Part shown: positions 12,425 through 25,000 of the stretch, piece by piece
Position numbering within the stretch: the stretch's first letter is position 1
How the letters are laid out: the number at the start of each line of letters is the position of its first letter
Assembly (NCBI GenBank): GCA_026686845.1
Contig: JAIVEN010000006.1
Coordinates: forward strand, 29,930,501 to 29,994,500
From: Adenanthera pavonina
Lineage: Eukaryota > Streptophyta > Magnoliopsida > Fabales > Fabaceae
Direction of reading: 5' to 3'
Length of the DNA stretch: 64,000 nucleotides
Translations under genes and position numbers: made by a program
Notes under the pieces: generated by a model
Told to the model about the DNA's origin: nothing
What the model saw: only the letters and a program-made list of their open reading frames with translations
The model's database searches: none

Positions 12425-14219
12425 GTTTTCTTTTTAGGTACCCAAATCTGCTTGGGTCCTTTTCTGTCAGTAGTCTTTTCCCTAGATACAGATGTACCTG
12501 TGGGAATCCATTTAACCTTCCTGTCAAGTCCATTTTTCTTTAAAGCACATGAACTGGAAATATGTCCCTTCTTGTTACAGAAGTGGCAGGTGGTAAAGGG
12601 ACTGCTGGATTGAGAAACAGGAAGAAAACAATGCAGATAATATTTTTGTTTTACATGCCTTGGTTGATTATATGATTCAATGTGATGTGACATATGATCT
12701 TTCTTTATATTACTATTAGCATGCACAAAATGTCTCATGTACATATTCTGATTTTTCTTCTTAATATTTTCTTTTACAGCACAAGGATCATAGCCAAGTC
12801 CAGCCTTTCCTTGTGATATTCTTTGACTTCCCATTAAAGCAAACAATATATCTTTACCTCTAGTAAGCCTAGACATGCTTTTCACTAGATATTCATTGGT
12901 TTGCTTTAGTTCAATGCATGATTTACAGCAAACAGATATAGTAGTAGGTAGAGGAGCAATTTCAGAAATGTTGCATTGAGATTCTAGTTTGTCAATCTTT
13001 TTCTTAGCTTGCTTTAGTTCTTTAGCAACCTTAACAAACTCATCATGCAGATCATGAAATGCATCCAGTAATTCAGAATAGGAAGGTTCAGATTCATATA
13101 CCTCATCTTCTTGATCACTGCTGCATGGGAGTTCAGCTTCTTCAGAGGCAAGTGCCATGAGACAGATGTTGACAATTTCATCTTCATCATCTTCTTCTTC
13201 ATCTGAGTTGTTACCCCATATTGATGAGATGTAAGCTCTTTTCTTCTTGCCTTTGTCTGCAGCTTTCTTTTTTTTTCTTGCTTCTTGAGAAATTGTGGAC
13301 AATCCCATTTGATATGTCCTTACTTTTTGCATTCATAGCAAGTAATAGGTTCTTTTGTTTCTGTCTTGCTATCTCCAGCTGCTCCTTTCTTGAAGATTTT
13401 CTTATTTCTCTTTTTGCTATAGAATCTTCCAAATTTTCTGACCATCATAGCCATAGTTTCTTCATCGAGTTCCTATCCATCGTCAGATTCTTCTTCTTTT
13501 TTCTTAGCAACTTTGAGAGCAAGACCTTTCTTCTTTCTGTCTTGTCCAGCCTCCTTGAGAGCCTTCATTTTTTCTTCATACTTCTCGAGGCTACCAAAGA
13601 GAGCTGTGACAGAGGCCATTGATTCTCCTCTAGCTTCCTCTATTGTTGTTACTTTGGGTTGCCATTCCAGAGGGAGAGCTCTTAGGATCTTTCTTACTTT
13701 TTCTGTTTGAGTATACTCCTTTCCCAGGCTCTTTAGTTGATTCACAATGAGGGTGAATCTCTTCTGTAGCTCTTTTATATTCTCTCCTTCAGCCATTATG
13801 AAGCTTTCATATTCTCCTATGCATGTATTTAGTTTATTTTTCCTTACTCCAGTTGTTCCTTCATGGGCAATTTGCAGGGTGTCCCATATTTCCTTGGCAG
13901 TGGAGCATTGGGAGACTCTGTAGAATTCTTCTGGATTCAAAGCACTAACCAAACAGTGTTTTTCCTTGAAGTTTAGCAAGACTCTTCTTATATCTTCCTC
14001 ATTCCATTTAGCTTCTGGCTTCTCTCTGTATTTTCCATCATCTTCCAAAGCCATTGGGACAAAATCTCCCTTCTGAATGACTAACTAGATGTCCAGATCA
14101 ATTGACTGGAGATAGATTTGCATTCTCATCTTCCAGTACCCATAGTGTTCTCCACTGAAGCCAGGTGGTCTATTTGTATTGTTGCCTTCTGGTAATATGC
14201 TTTCTCCAAAGCTAGCCAT
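12421..14219 (-). pseudogene. gag: gag of element A (inactivated)
   Basis: The start is the ATG at 14219 (MASFGESILPEG), matching the start in B and D. A tryptophan codon has become TAG near 14090 ('DLDI*LVIQK'). Further stops lie after 'SDDG' (13473) and within the first CCHC knuckle ('CYECKK*GHIKWDC', near 13320), and the frame changes before 'KKKKAADKGKKK'. The last part, to the second knuckle and 'KQIWVPKKKT', is open (12421-13280). Confidence 0.93.
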
Positions 14220-14260
14220 TTTAATTCCTGGACTGTGAAATCCTTTGATTGGGAATCCGG

Positions 14261-14272
14261 GCTCTGATACCA
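14261..14272 (-). other. Primer-binding site of element A
   Basis: On the minus strand this reads TGGTATCAGAGC, complementary to the 3' end of initiator methionine tRNA. It is separated from the 5' LTR by the dinucleotide AG. It is not a tRNA gene. Confidence 0.92.
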
Positions 14273-14274
14273 CT

Positions 14275-15938
14275 TGTTAGTTAGGCTAGCATCCCAAGAG
14301 GGGGGTGAATTTTGAAGCTTAAAAATTTTCTGCCAAATATCAAGAAAGTGAAGAAAGCAAAGTATAGAAGGTAAAATAGAGTATGAGTAAATCAACTGAA
14401 AGGTTGTAGTAAAGAGAAGAAAACTCAGATATTTATCCTGGTTCGGTCTCTTCACTTGACCTACGTCCAATCCCCAAGTCACCACTTGAGATTTTTCACT
14501 ATTCTGCAAGAATTCAGTGGGCTTCTTGCAAATGCTTCAGTACAAAAATGATGCTCTGTTTCTAGAGCTTTACTCAATCACTCAATGTACTCTTATAAAG
14601 TGCTTCCCAATCCCTTGTGATATCCCCTCACAAGAAAATCTATCTTCCAGATGAAGATGAGATTGTTTACAAAGATTAAACTCTCCTAAACAGAGTAAAT
14701 ATGAAAGTTGGAGTACAAAATATTGAAGTGAGAGAGTAAGAGACTTTGAGTAGATGATTTGACAGAGTTTCAGAATATACAATGTTAAAATCGTTACCCA
14801 CAACTTCAAATGATGTTATATTTATAGATTTAGGTCTCAACTATCCGTTAGAGACAAAATCTATCCGTTGGAGAAGTTATCCAACGGTTACTCTGAAAAA
14901 CTATCCGTTAACCAACCGCATTTAATGCTTCTGACATATTGAAATTTGAATTTCAGTTGGTCAACAAACGAATTTCACAGAAATCGAAGGTTAACAGCTT
15001 CAACTTAGAATGCCCAAAGTTCATCTGTCATGAAGTGAAATTCAAATTTTGATGTTTGGAAAAAGTTTCTTCGTTGTAACATACGAATTTTCATGTAGAA
15101 AGTTTTTCTGTTAAGTGTGAACAGTATTTTCAATTTGCTACAGTGTCTTTGAAATTTGAATTTTGGAACCCCAAAATTTGTCTGTCCGTAGCTAGTTTAT
15201 AAGACACAGTAGTTCATATCATTCAAAATTTGAATTTTCAAAGGGCAAAGTTCGTCTGTCAGAGAGACCTCTTTTCAGACTAACTTCAAAATTTGAATTT
15301 ATAAATACTGTCATTCGTATGTCAACATATCATTCTAACAGACTCACAAGCTTAGTTTCTGAAATTCGAATTTTCATGTTCAAAGTTCGTCTGTCAGTGA
15401 GCAATTTTGAAATCCAATCTAAACTTGGTTTCAGATGAACTTTGACACAATTTCAGACGAATTTCTTTAGTTTTCATAAGTTTCATTTTGTCTCAAATTC
15501 AAATTTTCAAAACCCAAAGTTCGTTTGTTAGTGAAAGCTCCTTTCAGACACTTATCAAAATTCGAATTTCATCAAGTCAAAATTCGTCTGTCCGAGAGGC
15601 ATCTCTTCAGACTTGTTCAGTTTCAGTACGAAATTCGAATTTCCAAAGCCAAAGTTTGAATTTCCAAGATGACAGATAAGTATTAACCTTTCAAACTTCG
15701 TCTGTTGGTAGGTGTTTTTCAAATATTCCATGATTTAACACAGAATCAAGGTTTTAAAATATCTTTTCACCATATCAAAGTCTTTTACTTCAATAAAACA
15801 CTACTAAACATCCTACATCTATCTTTGCACAGATTTATCCAGAATTTCTTCACTTGAAACCTTTTTGGGCACCTTTGATATCTTTATTCCAAGCTCTTGA
15901 AGGTTGATTTGGAATCATCAAAACTTCTTGATTCAACA
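14275..15938 (-). repeat. 5' LTR of element A
   Basis: The LTR is 1664 bp, TG...CA, bounded by the PBS on one side and the TTACA duplication on the other. U3 contains the CAGACGAA/TTCGAA motif field. The R/U5 end carries the 'aattcacccccctcttggga' block (read on the minus strand) shared by all SIRE LTRs in the window. Confidence 0.93.
14819..14826 (-). promoter_or_regulatory. TATA box of the element A 5' LTR
   Basis: TATAAATA on the minus strand lies in a block conserved in every SIRE LTR here (ctaaatc-TATAAATA-taacatcatttgaag). Its position, with the repeat-rich region upstream and the transcribed leader downstream, fits the U3/R border. Confidence 0.7.
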
Positions 15939-15943
15939 TTACA

Positions 15944-16378
15944 TAGATTCTAGTAACTTCATAACTTAGCTGACCAAGCATACAAGCATTAACCCATGAA
16001 TTTCAGGACTATAATTACTCCTCAAACAGCCCCAAACACTAATCCAAAGCCATAAACAACCCTAGAAGTTCAAATTCATACTACCTCAATGGATTCAAGG
16101 TTAAAGTTTGAGGTAAACACTTCCCAATCACTTTGAAACTCATACCTAAAGCTTAAGAACACCAAACAACACTTCAATAACACATTTACAACCATTTTAA
16201 TCAATGGAAACATCAACCAAGTTGAAATCCCTCTTGCACCCATAGATATCATTCGAAAACCACAAAGAAAAGAGAGGATGAGAGGTAGAAATACACTTAC
16301 CAACCAAGATTGGAGCTTCACAGGCTAAGAAATTGATCTCCAAGGTCAAAAAACGCAAGCCTTTGCATAGCCCTTTCA
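15944..16378 (-). mobile_element. Middle part of the interrupted minus-strand Ty3-type LTR
   Basis: No conserved coding signal is present. The short minus-strand frames at 16076-16379 (60-81 codons) match nothing recognisable. The segment lies between the TTACA duplication of element A and the CTTCT duplication of the solo LTR, and is read as one piece of the LTR whose start is at 19200. Confidence 0.4.
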
Positions 16379-16383
16379 CTTCT

Positions 16384-18888
16384 TGTAATATCTTGAATTT
16401 TACTGGACATTAAATAGTGTAGAATGATAAAAGTGATGATATTTAAAAATATATCTAGAACTAAAAAAGGGTAAAAAGATAATTTTTCGTATTAGAACTG
16501 AAAAAAATTATAGTTTACCTCAAAAAAGAAGAATTCTTTACAAAATGGTCCCTAAAAAGCATGGATTATTATAACTTTGCCCATTGGAGTAAAATTTATT
16601 TCATTTTAGTCCCTTGAAGAAGGAAATTCACATGAAAATTATAGCTAATGACCTGAAAGTTTTAAAAATTTATCCATTAAGGGTATTTTTGTAAATATGA
16701 AAAACAATAGTCAAAATGAAGCTCTTGATTACCTAAACCTAATGGAATATCATTTGGAATTTATTGAAATTAATATAATATTTATTGGGTATTAAAGTTT
16801 CATTATTAATATTTTACCCGATAAAGGTTATTTTAGACTGCAGAAAAAGATAATATCAATTCAAGAATAGTGATTGGATCTTGGTAGAATATATTTTGGG
16901 TTAAGATAGTGATTTTAGACTAAAAGTAAATTTTTGAATAATCCTATATTAATTTAATGATAATTTCGGTAAAAATATTTAATTAGTACAAGTAAATTCA
17001 ATTAGTAAAGGATATTTTGGTATATAAAAATTATTGAAACTATTTTTGTCCAAGAATGAGACATGTGGTGTGCTGCAACATATAAGGATACAAAAGAAAT
17101 TTTATGAAAATCTTCTTTTTTGAAGGAAAAGTAAATAAAGTTAAAAGAAAATCAATTAATTAAATATATTAGATGTTTGTCTTTTAAAAAAGTCATTAGC
17201 AATTATCTTCTTCACTTCATCACATCTAAAACAGCAAGGAGAAGAGAAGAAGTCATGCAAATCTAAGGGAAAAAAGAAGAAGGAAAAGGCAAGGTTTTGG
17301 TTTCAAACTTTAAGGGTAAGATCTTATAGCTATTCTTTTGTGATTCCTTGGGCTTAGAAGAGTTTTTATGGTCTATTTTCTCCTATTTTCTCACTTACAT
17401 TTTCACCTAGAATGACAAAATAGAGAGAGAAAATGAAGCCATGTAGAAATTAGTCCATGAAAAGTAGTGTATTGGCTTCAAGAATCAAGGATATGTCATT
17501 AGTTTGTAAGTTGATTAAGTTATTATTTTTCTATAATTTTCCCTAATTTTCTGTCTATTTAGGGTTTGTAATGGGAAGGGAGTTTCATATTTTGACACCA
17601 AAAGATGGATTCTTCAGGTCTAAAATAGATTAGAACAAGTGTGTTGTACAAGAAATCCCCAAAGAATAACTAAATAGAATTTTAAGGTTAAAGTGGCACT
17701 TTGTAAAGTAAGGGATGGAACCAATGGATTAATACTTGATTTTATGATGCTATAGAGTTCCAAGAGACTATTGAAGATCAGGGAAAGAGTATGTGAAGTT
17801 TGGAAAGATTTGGGCAACTCCAAGGTAGTTTATATTACCATTTATGCCTATTATTAACAAGTTTGTGTTCGTTGATTCTTTAACTATGACATGCCATGTA
17901 ATTAATGTTTTGCATTGAAATTATGTTATTGGCTGTTATTATTAAGAGTTTATGACTCTTGGATGTCCAATTTTTAAAGTGTTACTATGCCAAAATTTTT
18001 ATAAAAATGTATGGCATATTATGATTAAATGCTTTCTATTGAAGTTTTCATGAAATGCTATGATGATATATGTGCATGAATGAATGTAACTACTGAGATT
18101 CTTTGAATTTTATACTTTTCCAAATGTCTAACAGTATAGATCCATGTTATGATAAGACTCCCTAAGAGGCAAAAGGAAGGGAGAACAAAGTTGCTAATTA
18201 AGATGAATTTACTTTTCTTGGTGTTTTGTTTGGAATATCTTGCAAAAATGACTTGTATAATTTTGGGACTGTATTTACATGTGATTATATCCATTTAGTT
18301 CCAATATGATGTATTATGTAAATGAGAGACAAGAAATGGCCAAGTATGTATATATTAATATGTATTTTGCAAAGTGGAATAGTGTAAAAGGTTATTCTAG
18401 CCATTGTTGAGGAATCCATGTACTATTTAGACTTATTGATATATAATGTATGGGTGCTTTTTTAAACTAGACATGAAAAGCTTTCTATAGACACCAAAAT
18501 CACTCAATTTGGAGTTGTGTGCGATTTATAATGAATTTTCAAAATTATAGTTAGTTACGGTGATTTTCAAAAATAACAATTATTATAGTGAAATTTAGAT
18601 GAATTTACTGTACCACTTGGCCTAATGTTTGCCCTACTTTATATTTTTCCCTTGTATAGAATCTTTTAAGTTATTTTTAATACTTGAATCATTTCAATAT
18701 GATTTTTCTGGATTAAGTTATGAATTTTTAAAATTTGTCAAGCAAAATGTGAATAACCAAATGAATAATACATGAAATAAAGAAAAATTGGTTTAGGTTA
18801 TGTTATGCAATCAAGTCTCTAAACATGCATTAATGGTCATAAATGGAGTCTAATACATGGAAAATAAGCCTAAGTATAAGATGTGACA
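16384..18888 (+). mobile_element. Solo LTR of a Ty3/gypsy-type element
   Basis: It starts TGTAATATCTTG and ends GATGTGACA. A perfect 5-bp target duplication CTTCT flanks it (16379-16383, 18889-18893). It shares order and wording with 22069-25412 and 56893-59969, for example 'ctaatgacctgaaagt', 'gggtatttttgtaaatatg', 'aactactgagattctttgaa' and the closing 'taagatgtgaca'. The TGTAACATCC-like start and 2.5-3.3 kb length fit Tekay/Del-type chromovirus LTRs. No internal region remains. Confidence 0.88.
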
Positions 18889-19200
18889 CTTCTTCTCTAA
18901 ATTCTTTCTTTTTTGTCGACTAATTCATGTCCTGATTTAAACAAATTTTATTATTGGCACTTTGGCATACAATAAGCTCAGCGCGGCACGAGCCTTCTTT
19001 GCCTTTTTTGGGATTCAAAACTTTTAGCCTTTTGCTACTGTAGCCCGCTGTGGCGTGAGTGGCTTCAGTCCCATATTTTCAATCTTGATCCTTTTTGTTC
19101 CTTCCTCCAGTTGTGGTCCTTTCAATGCTGTACAATTGAAAAGGCATACTTCTCATTAGCTTAGTACTATGCTCAAAACAATATCTTAAGGGTAGTTACA
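18889..19200 (-). mobile_element. Start of the minus-strand Ty3-type 3' LTR
   Basis: On the minus strand the segment begins TGTAACTACCC directly after a polypurine tract. It is AT-rich, with a 'gtgccgcgctgag' GC island, and runs to the CTTCT target site of the inserted solo LTR. Confidence 0.6.
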
Positions 19201-19213
19201 TCCTCCCCTTTTT
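19201..19213 (-). other. Polypurine tract of the minus-strand Ty3 element
   Basis: AAAAAGGGGAGGA on the minus strand, immediately followed by the LTR start TGTAACTACCC. This is the canonical arrangement at a 3' LTR and fixes the element's orientation. Confidence 0.7.
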
Positions 19214-19467
19214 ATAAAAATTTTTTCCTCGAAATTTCAAATGCTTACCTTTTAAGTAAAAAGATAACGGTACCTTCTTCTCATAGATTTCTCTATCTTC
19301 CATGTAGCATCACTTGAAGTCAAATCACCCCACAACACCTTCATAAACTTAATGGTCTTGTTCCTCAATTGCTTTATCTTAGTATCAATAATACTCTTTG
19401 GCTGACTTCAAAAGTTAGATCATCTCTCAACTGAACCTCTTCATTCTCTATGACATGAGATAGGTTA
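19214..19467 (-). pseudogene. C-terminal end of a Ty3/gypsy chromovirus pol (remnant)
   Basis: Translated on the minus strand the stretch gives 'LSHVIENEEVQLRDDLTFE', then, after a frame change, 'IIDTKIKQLRNKTIKFMKV' and 'LWGDLTSSDATWKIEKSMRR' closing on 'YRYLF' and a stop. This matches the integrase C-terminus/chromodomain-like end of plant Ty3/gypsy pol, where a Y-E-E-P/I-L-D/L-R-x-K pattern precedes 'VKVLW...ATWE.E..M...YP.LF'. It is truncated at 19467 by a SIRE LTR. At least one frameshift is present. Confidence 0.7.
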
Positions 19468-19887
19468 TGTTAAGTTGGTTGGTCACCCAAGAGGGGGGTG
19501 AATTGGGTGATGTAAATTTTCACATCTTTTGAAGTGTAGTCTAATTTCACCAATTGTTATAGTAAAACAGAGATGAACAGAGTATGATGAAGTAAATAGA
19601 TGAAATAAAAAGATGAAGAACAAGACACAAGAATTTATACTGGTTCAGCCCAAACTACTTGGCCTACATCCAGTCCCCAAGCCACCACTTGAGATTTTCT
19701 ACTATCTCTGCAAGATTCAATGGGTTCTTACAATGCCACTGTACAAACCAAGCCTCCCCTTGAGTCTTTAACTCCTAGGTTCACTTTTCCCTTACAATAG
19801 TAACCTGAATCCCCTCAAGGATACCACACCTTGAGTAATCTCTCCAAAAGAATAAAGAACAGATTGTGATTGAACTCTCTCTAAGAG
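19468..19887 (-). mobile_element. Fragment of a further SIRE-type LTR
   Basis: From TGTTAAGTTGG it carries, in minus orientation, the 'cccaagaggggggtgaattg' block, the 'tactggttcagcc' block, 'ccagtccccaagccaccact' and 'aatgggttcttacaatgcc', each aligning with the R/U5 side of elements A and B. It is clearly diverged from them. The U3 half is missing; the copia fragment follows abruptly at about 19888. Confidence 0.75.
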
Positions 19888-22063
19888 TGGATATGCAATT
19901 TTACATGCAATAGCACTTATACGTATAAGGCCAACAAGCTATCATAAAGTCTCTCTATTACAATTGGCTTTTGGTCAAGAGCCAAACATTTCCTATCTTA
20001 CAATTTTTGGATGTGCTGTATATGTTCTGATTGCTCCACCACATCACACACAGATGGGTCCTCAAAGAAGGTTGGGAATTTACGTTGGTTTTGAATCTCC
20101 TTCCATAATCAAGTATCTTGAACCATTAACTGGAGATTTATTTATAGGAAGTTCTGTTGATTGTCATTTTGATGAAACAATTTTCCCAACATTAAGGGGA
20201 GAAAATAAGCAGCTGGACAAAGATAAGGAAATTTCATGGAATGAATTATCACTAATTCATTTAGATCCTCATACAAAACAATGTGAACTGGATGTTTAGA
20301 AAATAATGCTCTTTCAAAATATTGCAAACCAATTGCCAGATGCATTTAATGATATAAAGAGAATCACTAAATCTCATATTCGAACTGAAAATGCTTCAAT
20401 TAGGATTAGTGTTCCAATGGGATAAATGGCTAGTGCAAAAGAATCTAAGCCACAATTAAAGAGTGGTAGGCCTATAAATTCCAAAGACAAAAATCCTAGA
20501 AAAATAAAATGAGCAAATAATCAAGATAGTCAAGTTGATAAGATTGGTATTGAGGAGGTTGATACCTTTATGAAGGACCATGACATAACAAATCAAATGA
20601 CCCTAGAAGATTTGGGTACCTGAATATGAAGAGATCTCAATGAGTTATGTCATGACAAGAAAAAGATGGAACTGAAAAAATACTGTTGTCGACAACATAT
20701 TTTCATATAATGTGGCTATTGAAATAATAAATGAGGATCTTGAACCTACATTAGTAGAAGAATGTTGATATAGACAAGATTGGCCAAAATGGAAAGAAGC
20801 AATTCAAGTAGAATTGAATTCACTTTCAAGACATGATGTTTTTGGATCTGTGGTTCGAATACCTGCAGGAGTAAAGCCTGTAGGGTATAAATGGGTATTT
20901 GTGAGAAAAAGAAATGAGAAAAATGAAGTCATTAGATATAAAGCACAACTTGTAGCACAATGTTTTTCGCAGAGACCTGGCATTGATTATGAAGAGACAT
21001 ATTCTCCTGTGATGGATGCAATCACTTTTAGATATCTAATCAGTCTGGCAGTCCATCATAAACTTGACATACGTCTAATGGATGTTATTATAGCCTATCT
21101 ATATGGCTCATTAGACAATGAAGTTTATATGAAAGTACCTGAAGGGTTTACAATGCTAGAAGCATATAAGGATTCTCGAGAAAATTAGGCAATACGATTG
21201 CATAAATCCTTATATGGATTAAAACAATCTATACGAATGTGGTATAATCATCTCAGTCAATATTTGTTAAAGGAAGATTATCAAAATGATCCAATCTGTC
21301 CTTGTGTATTTATAAAAAGAAATGGATCAGAGTTTGTCATAATTGTTGTTTATGTAGATGATTTAAATATTATTGGCACTCCTAAAGAGTTTCAAAAGGA
21401 AGTTGATTGTTTAAAGAAAGAATTTGAAATGAAAGATCTAGGAATGACAAAATTTTCTCTAGGGTTACAAACTGAACATCTAACAAATGAGATACTTCTT
21501 CATCAATCAACTTATACTAACAAGGTCTTAAAGCGATTCTATATAGATAAGGCACATCCATTAACTATCCCAATGGTTGTAAGATTACTTGATGTGAAAA
21601 AAAACCCTTTTCACCCTGGAGAAAATAATGAAGAATTTCTTGGTTCTTAAGTACCATATCTTAATTCTATAGGTGCACTAATGTATTTTGCTAATACAAC
21701 TTGACCTAAATTGCATTTTATGTAATCTATTAGCAAGATTTAACTTCTCCCCAACTAAAAGACATTATAATGAAATTAAGCATATATTCAGATATCTCCG
21801 AGAGACAATTGATATAGGACTATTTTATATTAATGAATTTGGGTCCCAATTGATCAGTTATGCAGATGCAGGTTATTTATCTCATCCACACAAAGCTCGA
21901 TCTCAAACTGGATATTTATTTACTTGTGGAGGAATAACTATATCTTAGAGTTCAACAAAACAATCCTTAGGTGGAGGTTAGTTGTTACCTCCACCAATCA
22001 TGCAGAAATAATTGTATTGTACGAGGTAGGTCAAGAATGTGTTTGGTTGAGATCAATAACCCA
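19888..22063 (+). pseudogene. Broken pol of another Ty1/copia lineage (integrase end, RT, RNase H)
   Basis: The reading begins inside the integrase ('LIRIRPTSYHK', then 'LAFGQEPNISYLTIFGCAVY', 19964-20299). It continues through a stop-riddled linker to RT (20814-21188 'GYKWVFVRKRNEKNEVIRYK', 'YMKVPEGF'; 21198-21650 with 'VYVDDLNIIG') and RNase H (21688-21948 'YADAGYLSHPHKARSQTG', then 'CVWLRS'). YVDD and the RNase H aspartates are readable. At least five stops and frame changes break it. The wording differs clearly from the SIRE pol in this window. It is cut at about 22063 by a Ty3-type LTR; gag, protease and both LTRs are absent. Confidence 0.88.
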
Positions 22064-22068
22064 ACATA

Positions 22069-25000
22069 TGAAATATCCCTAATTTTATATGATATTATAA
22101 AATGAATAAAAGATGAGAAAAGAAGTGAGACAAAAAGGATATATAGATATATATATATGATCGGGTTTTAGAAGGAACTAATTTTTCATCTAATTTTTAG
22201 AAAAAGTTATGTTTGGTCCTTAATTGGATTTAATTTTCCATAGGGTCCTTAGCAGAAATTAATTCCAGAACTTATCCCAGAAAATATGCAATGTACCACT
22301 TGAATGAAAGGATATCTTGAGCTGAGAGTAACGGTATAAGTAATGTGTAGTCAGGAGGTATAGATTGAGAGATAGACTAATTTGAAAGTTAGTGTTAATA
22401 GTGAGAAAGAAATAATAAAAAATTGGTCTTTGGGTAAATTACAAGAAAGTACCCGAAAGAATGGATAATTACATTTTTGATCCAACTTAAGGTCAAAACG
22501 GCCATTTCCCATATTAGAAGTAAAATGTGAATGTTGCATTTAATTCCCAAGAAAAAAATATTAACATCATAAAATCCATAAGTAATTGGTAAAAACGGAA
22601 AGACATTATTAAGCGTGATAAGGGGTAAAGAAGTTATTTTTTCCAGGTTAAATTGAAAAATGAGAAAATTATAATTTGGCCCCAAGGATTAAGAATGCTT
22701 GCAAGTTAGTCCCTAAAGGAAGAATTTCACATGGACAGGAAATGAAAAGAAGTTTGGGGAAACTTACAGCTAATGACTCGAAAGTATCAAAAGTTATAAA
22801 TTTGCCCCATATCAAGGGTATTTTTGGAAATATGAAAAATTATAGTCAAAATAAAGCTCTATATGAGTCTAGCCCAATGGAATGTAGTAAGCAATTTATT
22901 AAGAATAAAATGATATTTATTGGGTAATTAGGGCTTAATATTAACATTTTACCCGATAAAGGTTATTTTATACTGTAGGAAAAGGCAATACAGATTCAAG
23001 GACAATAATTAGACCTTGCTAAAATATATTTTGGGTCAAGATAATAATTTTGGACCAAAAGTAATTTTTTGATAGTTCTGTACCAATTTAAGGACAATTT
23101 GGGTAAAAATAGTTAATCGGTACGGATGAACTCAATCGGTAAAGAGTATTTTGTTCCATAAAAATTATTAAAGCAATTTTTGGGCAAAAATGAACTCAAG
23201 ACATGTCTGAAGTGAAGAAGGGATACCAAGGGAATTTTTATAAAAGCTTTATTTGCCAAAAAGTAACCAAAGTCAAAGATAAAGTTTACTAAAGTTACTT
23301 TATGACTTAATAACATGTAATCACCTTGGTTAGGCTCCTAATACATATTCTCCAGCTCCTTAACATGTCTGAACCAGTGAGAAAAGAGGGAGGAACTCGT
23401 GAAACTCAAGGAGGAAAGAAGACCAAGCAAGAAGCAAAGTTTGACTCTCAAACTTCCAAGGTAGGTTTCTATGGTTGCTACTTGAGTTTGGAGAAGTTTT
23501 ATGGAATATTTCTCTCCATTTTATCTCTGAAATTTTTTTCCTAGAGAGTGAGTAGAGAGAGAAAATTAAGCCATGAAGAAATTAATCCATGAAAAGTTAT
23601 GTATAGACTTCAAGAATTAAGGATATACCATTGAATTGCAAATTAATCAGGTAGCTATTTTTCTAAATTTTTTGGGAATTTCTGCCTATCTAGGGTTTGA
23701 AAAAGAAAGGGAATCTCATGGTTTTGACCCCAAAAATGGATTCCTTGGGTCCAAATTATGTAAAAACAAGTATGTTGTACAAGAAAAGCCAAGTAGAAAT
23801 CAAGTTAGAAATTTAAGGTTTCAATGTGAGACTTTATGAATGGAGTTATGTAATCAGTGGTTAATGGCTTTGTTTTGTGATGCTATAGGGTTCCAAGAAG
23901 TTTTAAAAGTTCAAAGAAAAGACGTGCAAAATTTGGAAAGGATTGGAAAGCTAAAAGGTAGTTTACTAACCTAATCTTGCATTATATGGTTATATAGTTG
24001 CAATGGTTTTAATGTTATACCAAATGTTTACAATAATGTTATGTGATGATTTATTGATAGTGGCTGAGTTATTTGAGGAGTTTTGTGATCCCGGGTGTCC
24101 AAAATGTAAGAGGAAATTCTATCCAATTTTCTATAAATGTTTAAGCATTAATGATTCTAAATGTTTGAATGATGATTTGATGAAATGTGCTTGCATTATA
24201 TGATTATATATTTGCTTGATTAGTGGCAACTACTGAGATTTTTTGAATCTCATCCCTTCCAAATGCTTTCCATATTTAGGCCAAGCAATGCAAAATGTTT
24301 ATGAAGAGCCAAAAGAGAGGAGGAAGAAATTGGTGGAAATTATGTTCTTGCAAGGATTGATGTTAATTTTTGGTAATATGTATGAATTTGTATGCAAAGG
24401 ATGAATCATGTATACAGATGCAAGTATGTTCCCTGAGATACCTTTTGATATTATGTATGAATATGGTACAATGAATGATAATGTATATATGATATGAAGC
24501 TTATTTTGCCAAGACATAAATGGAGATATACAATCTGGACACCCTGACAAATATGTAGTACTGTTCATGTAAGACATGACAGCTAGTTTAAGTAATATAT
24601 ATGCTCTTAAAATACACAAGTAGAGCTTTAAAATGGTCCAAAGATCACTCCATTAGAGATATATATAAATTATAGCGATTTTTCAAATTTAGGGTTCAGA
24701 ATAGGGAAAGATTGGGAAAACTGGAAACTGAAAGTTAGGTACTGAAAAATTAAAAGAGATAATATAAATCATGCAGAGCTCCAATAATTTAGTGGTTTGT
24801 ATTTATTGAAAGGTATATGTTTTAAGTTTCATATGCCACTGATTTGGAGGTAATTGGAGCTATATGATAGGAGATATGGAGATTTTTCTGAAACTATTCC
24901 AGTAAAAATGGAATTCTGACCCTTTATGATTTAAGTTAACACCATACCTTGTGCAAGTAAAATAAATGTACAAGAAAATATTTCTAAAAAGTGTACATTT

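Larger units (their letters stand above)
4140..15938 (-). mobile_element. Element A: full-length, decayed SIRE/Maximus Ty1-copia retrotransposon
   Basis: The element is 11.8 kb, read on the minus strand: 5' LTR 14275-15938, PBS, gag, pol, env-like ORF, polypurine tract, 3' LTR 4140-5781. Both ends are flanked by the same 5-bp duplication TTACA (4135-4139 and 15939-15943), proving a single insertion event. All three ORFs carry nonsense or frameshift mutations, so it cannot encode its own proteins. A sampled 180-bp stretch of the two LTRs differs at about 8 positions, mostly transitions. The first LTR base is T at 14275 but A at 4140. Confidence 0.95.

Noticed and set aside
14261..14272. A tRNA-like signal (TGGTATCAGAGC) at several places
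   Set aside because: It is the 12-base primer-binding site complementary to initiator tRNA; no cloverleaf or other tRNA boxes surround it.
16076..16379. Small hydrophobic frames on the minus strand as a possible host gene
   Set aside because: No conserved motif; the segment is continuous with noncoding LTR sequence on both sides after removing insertions.
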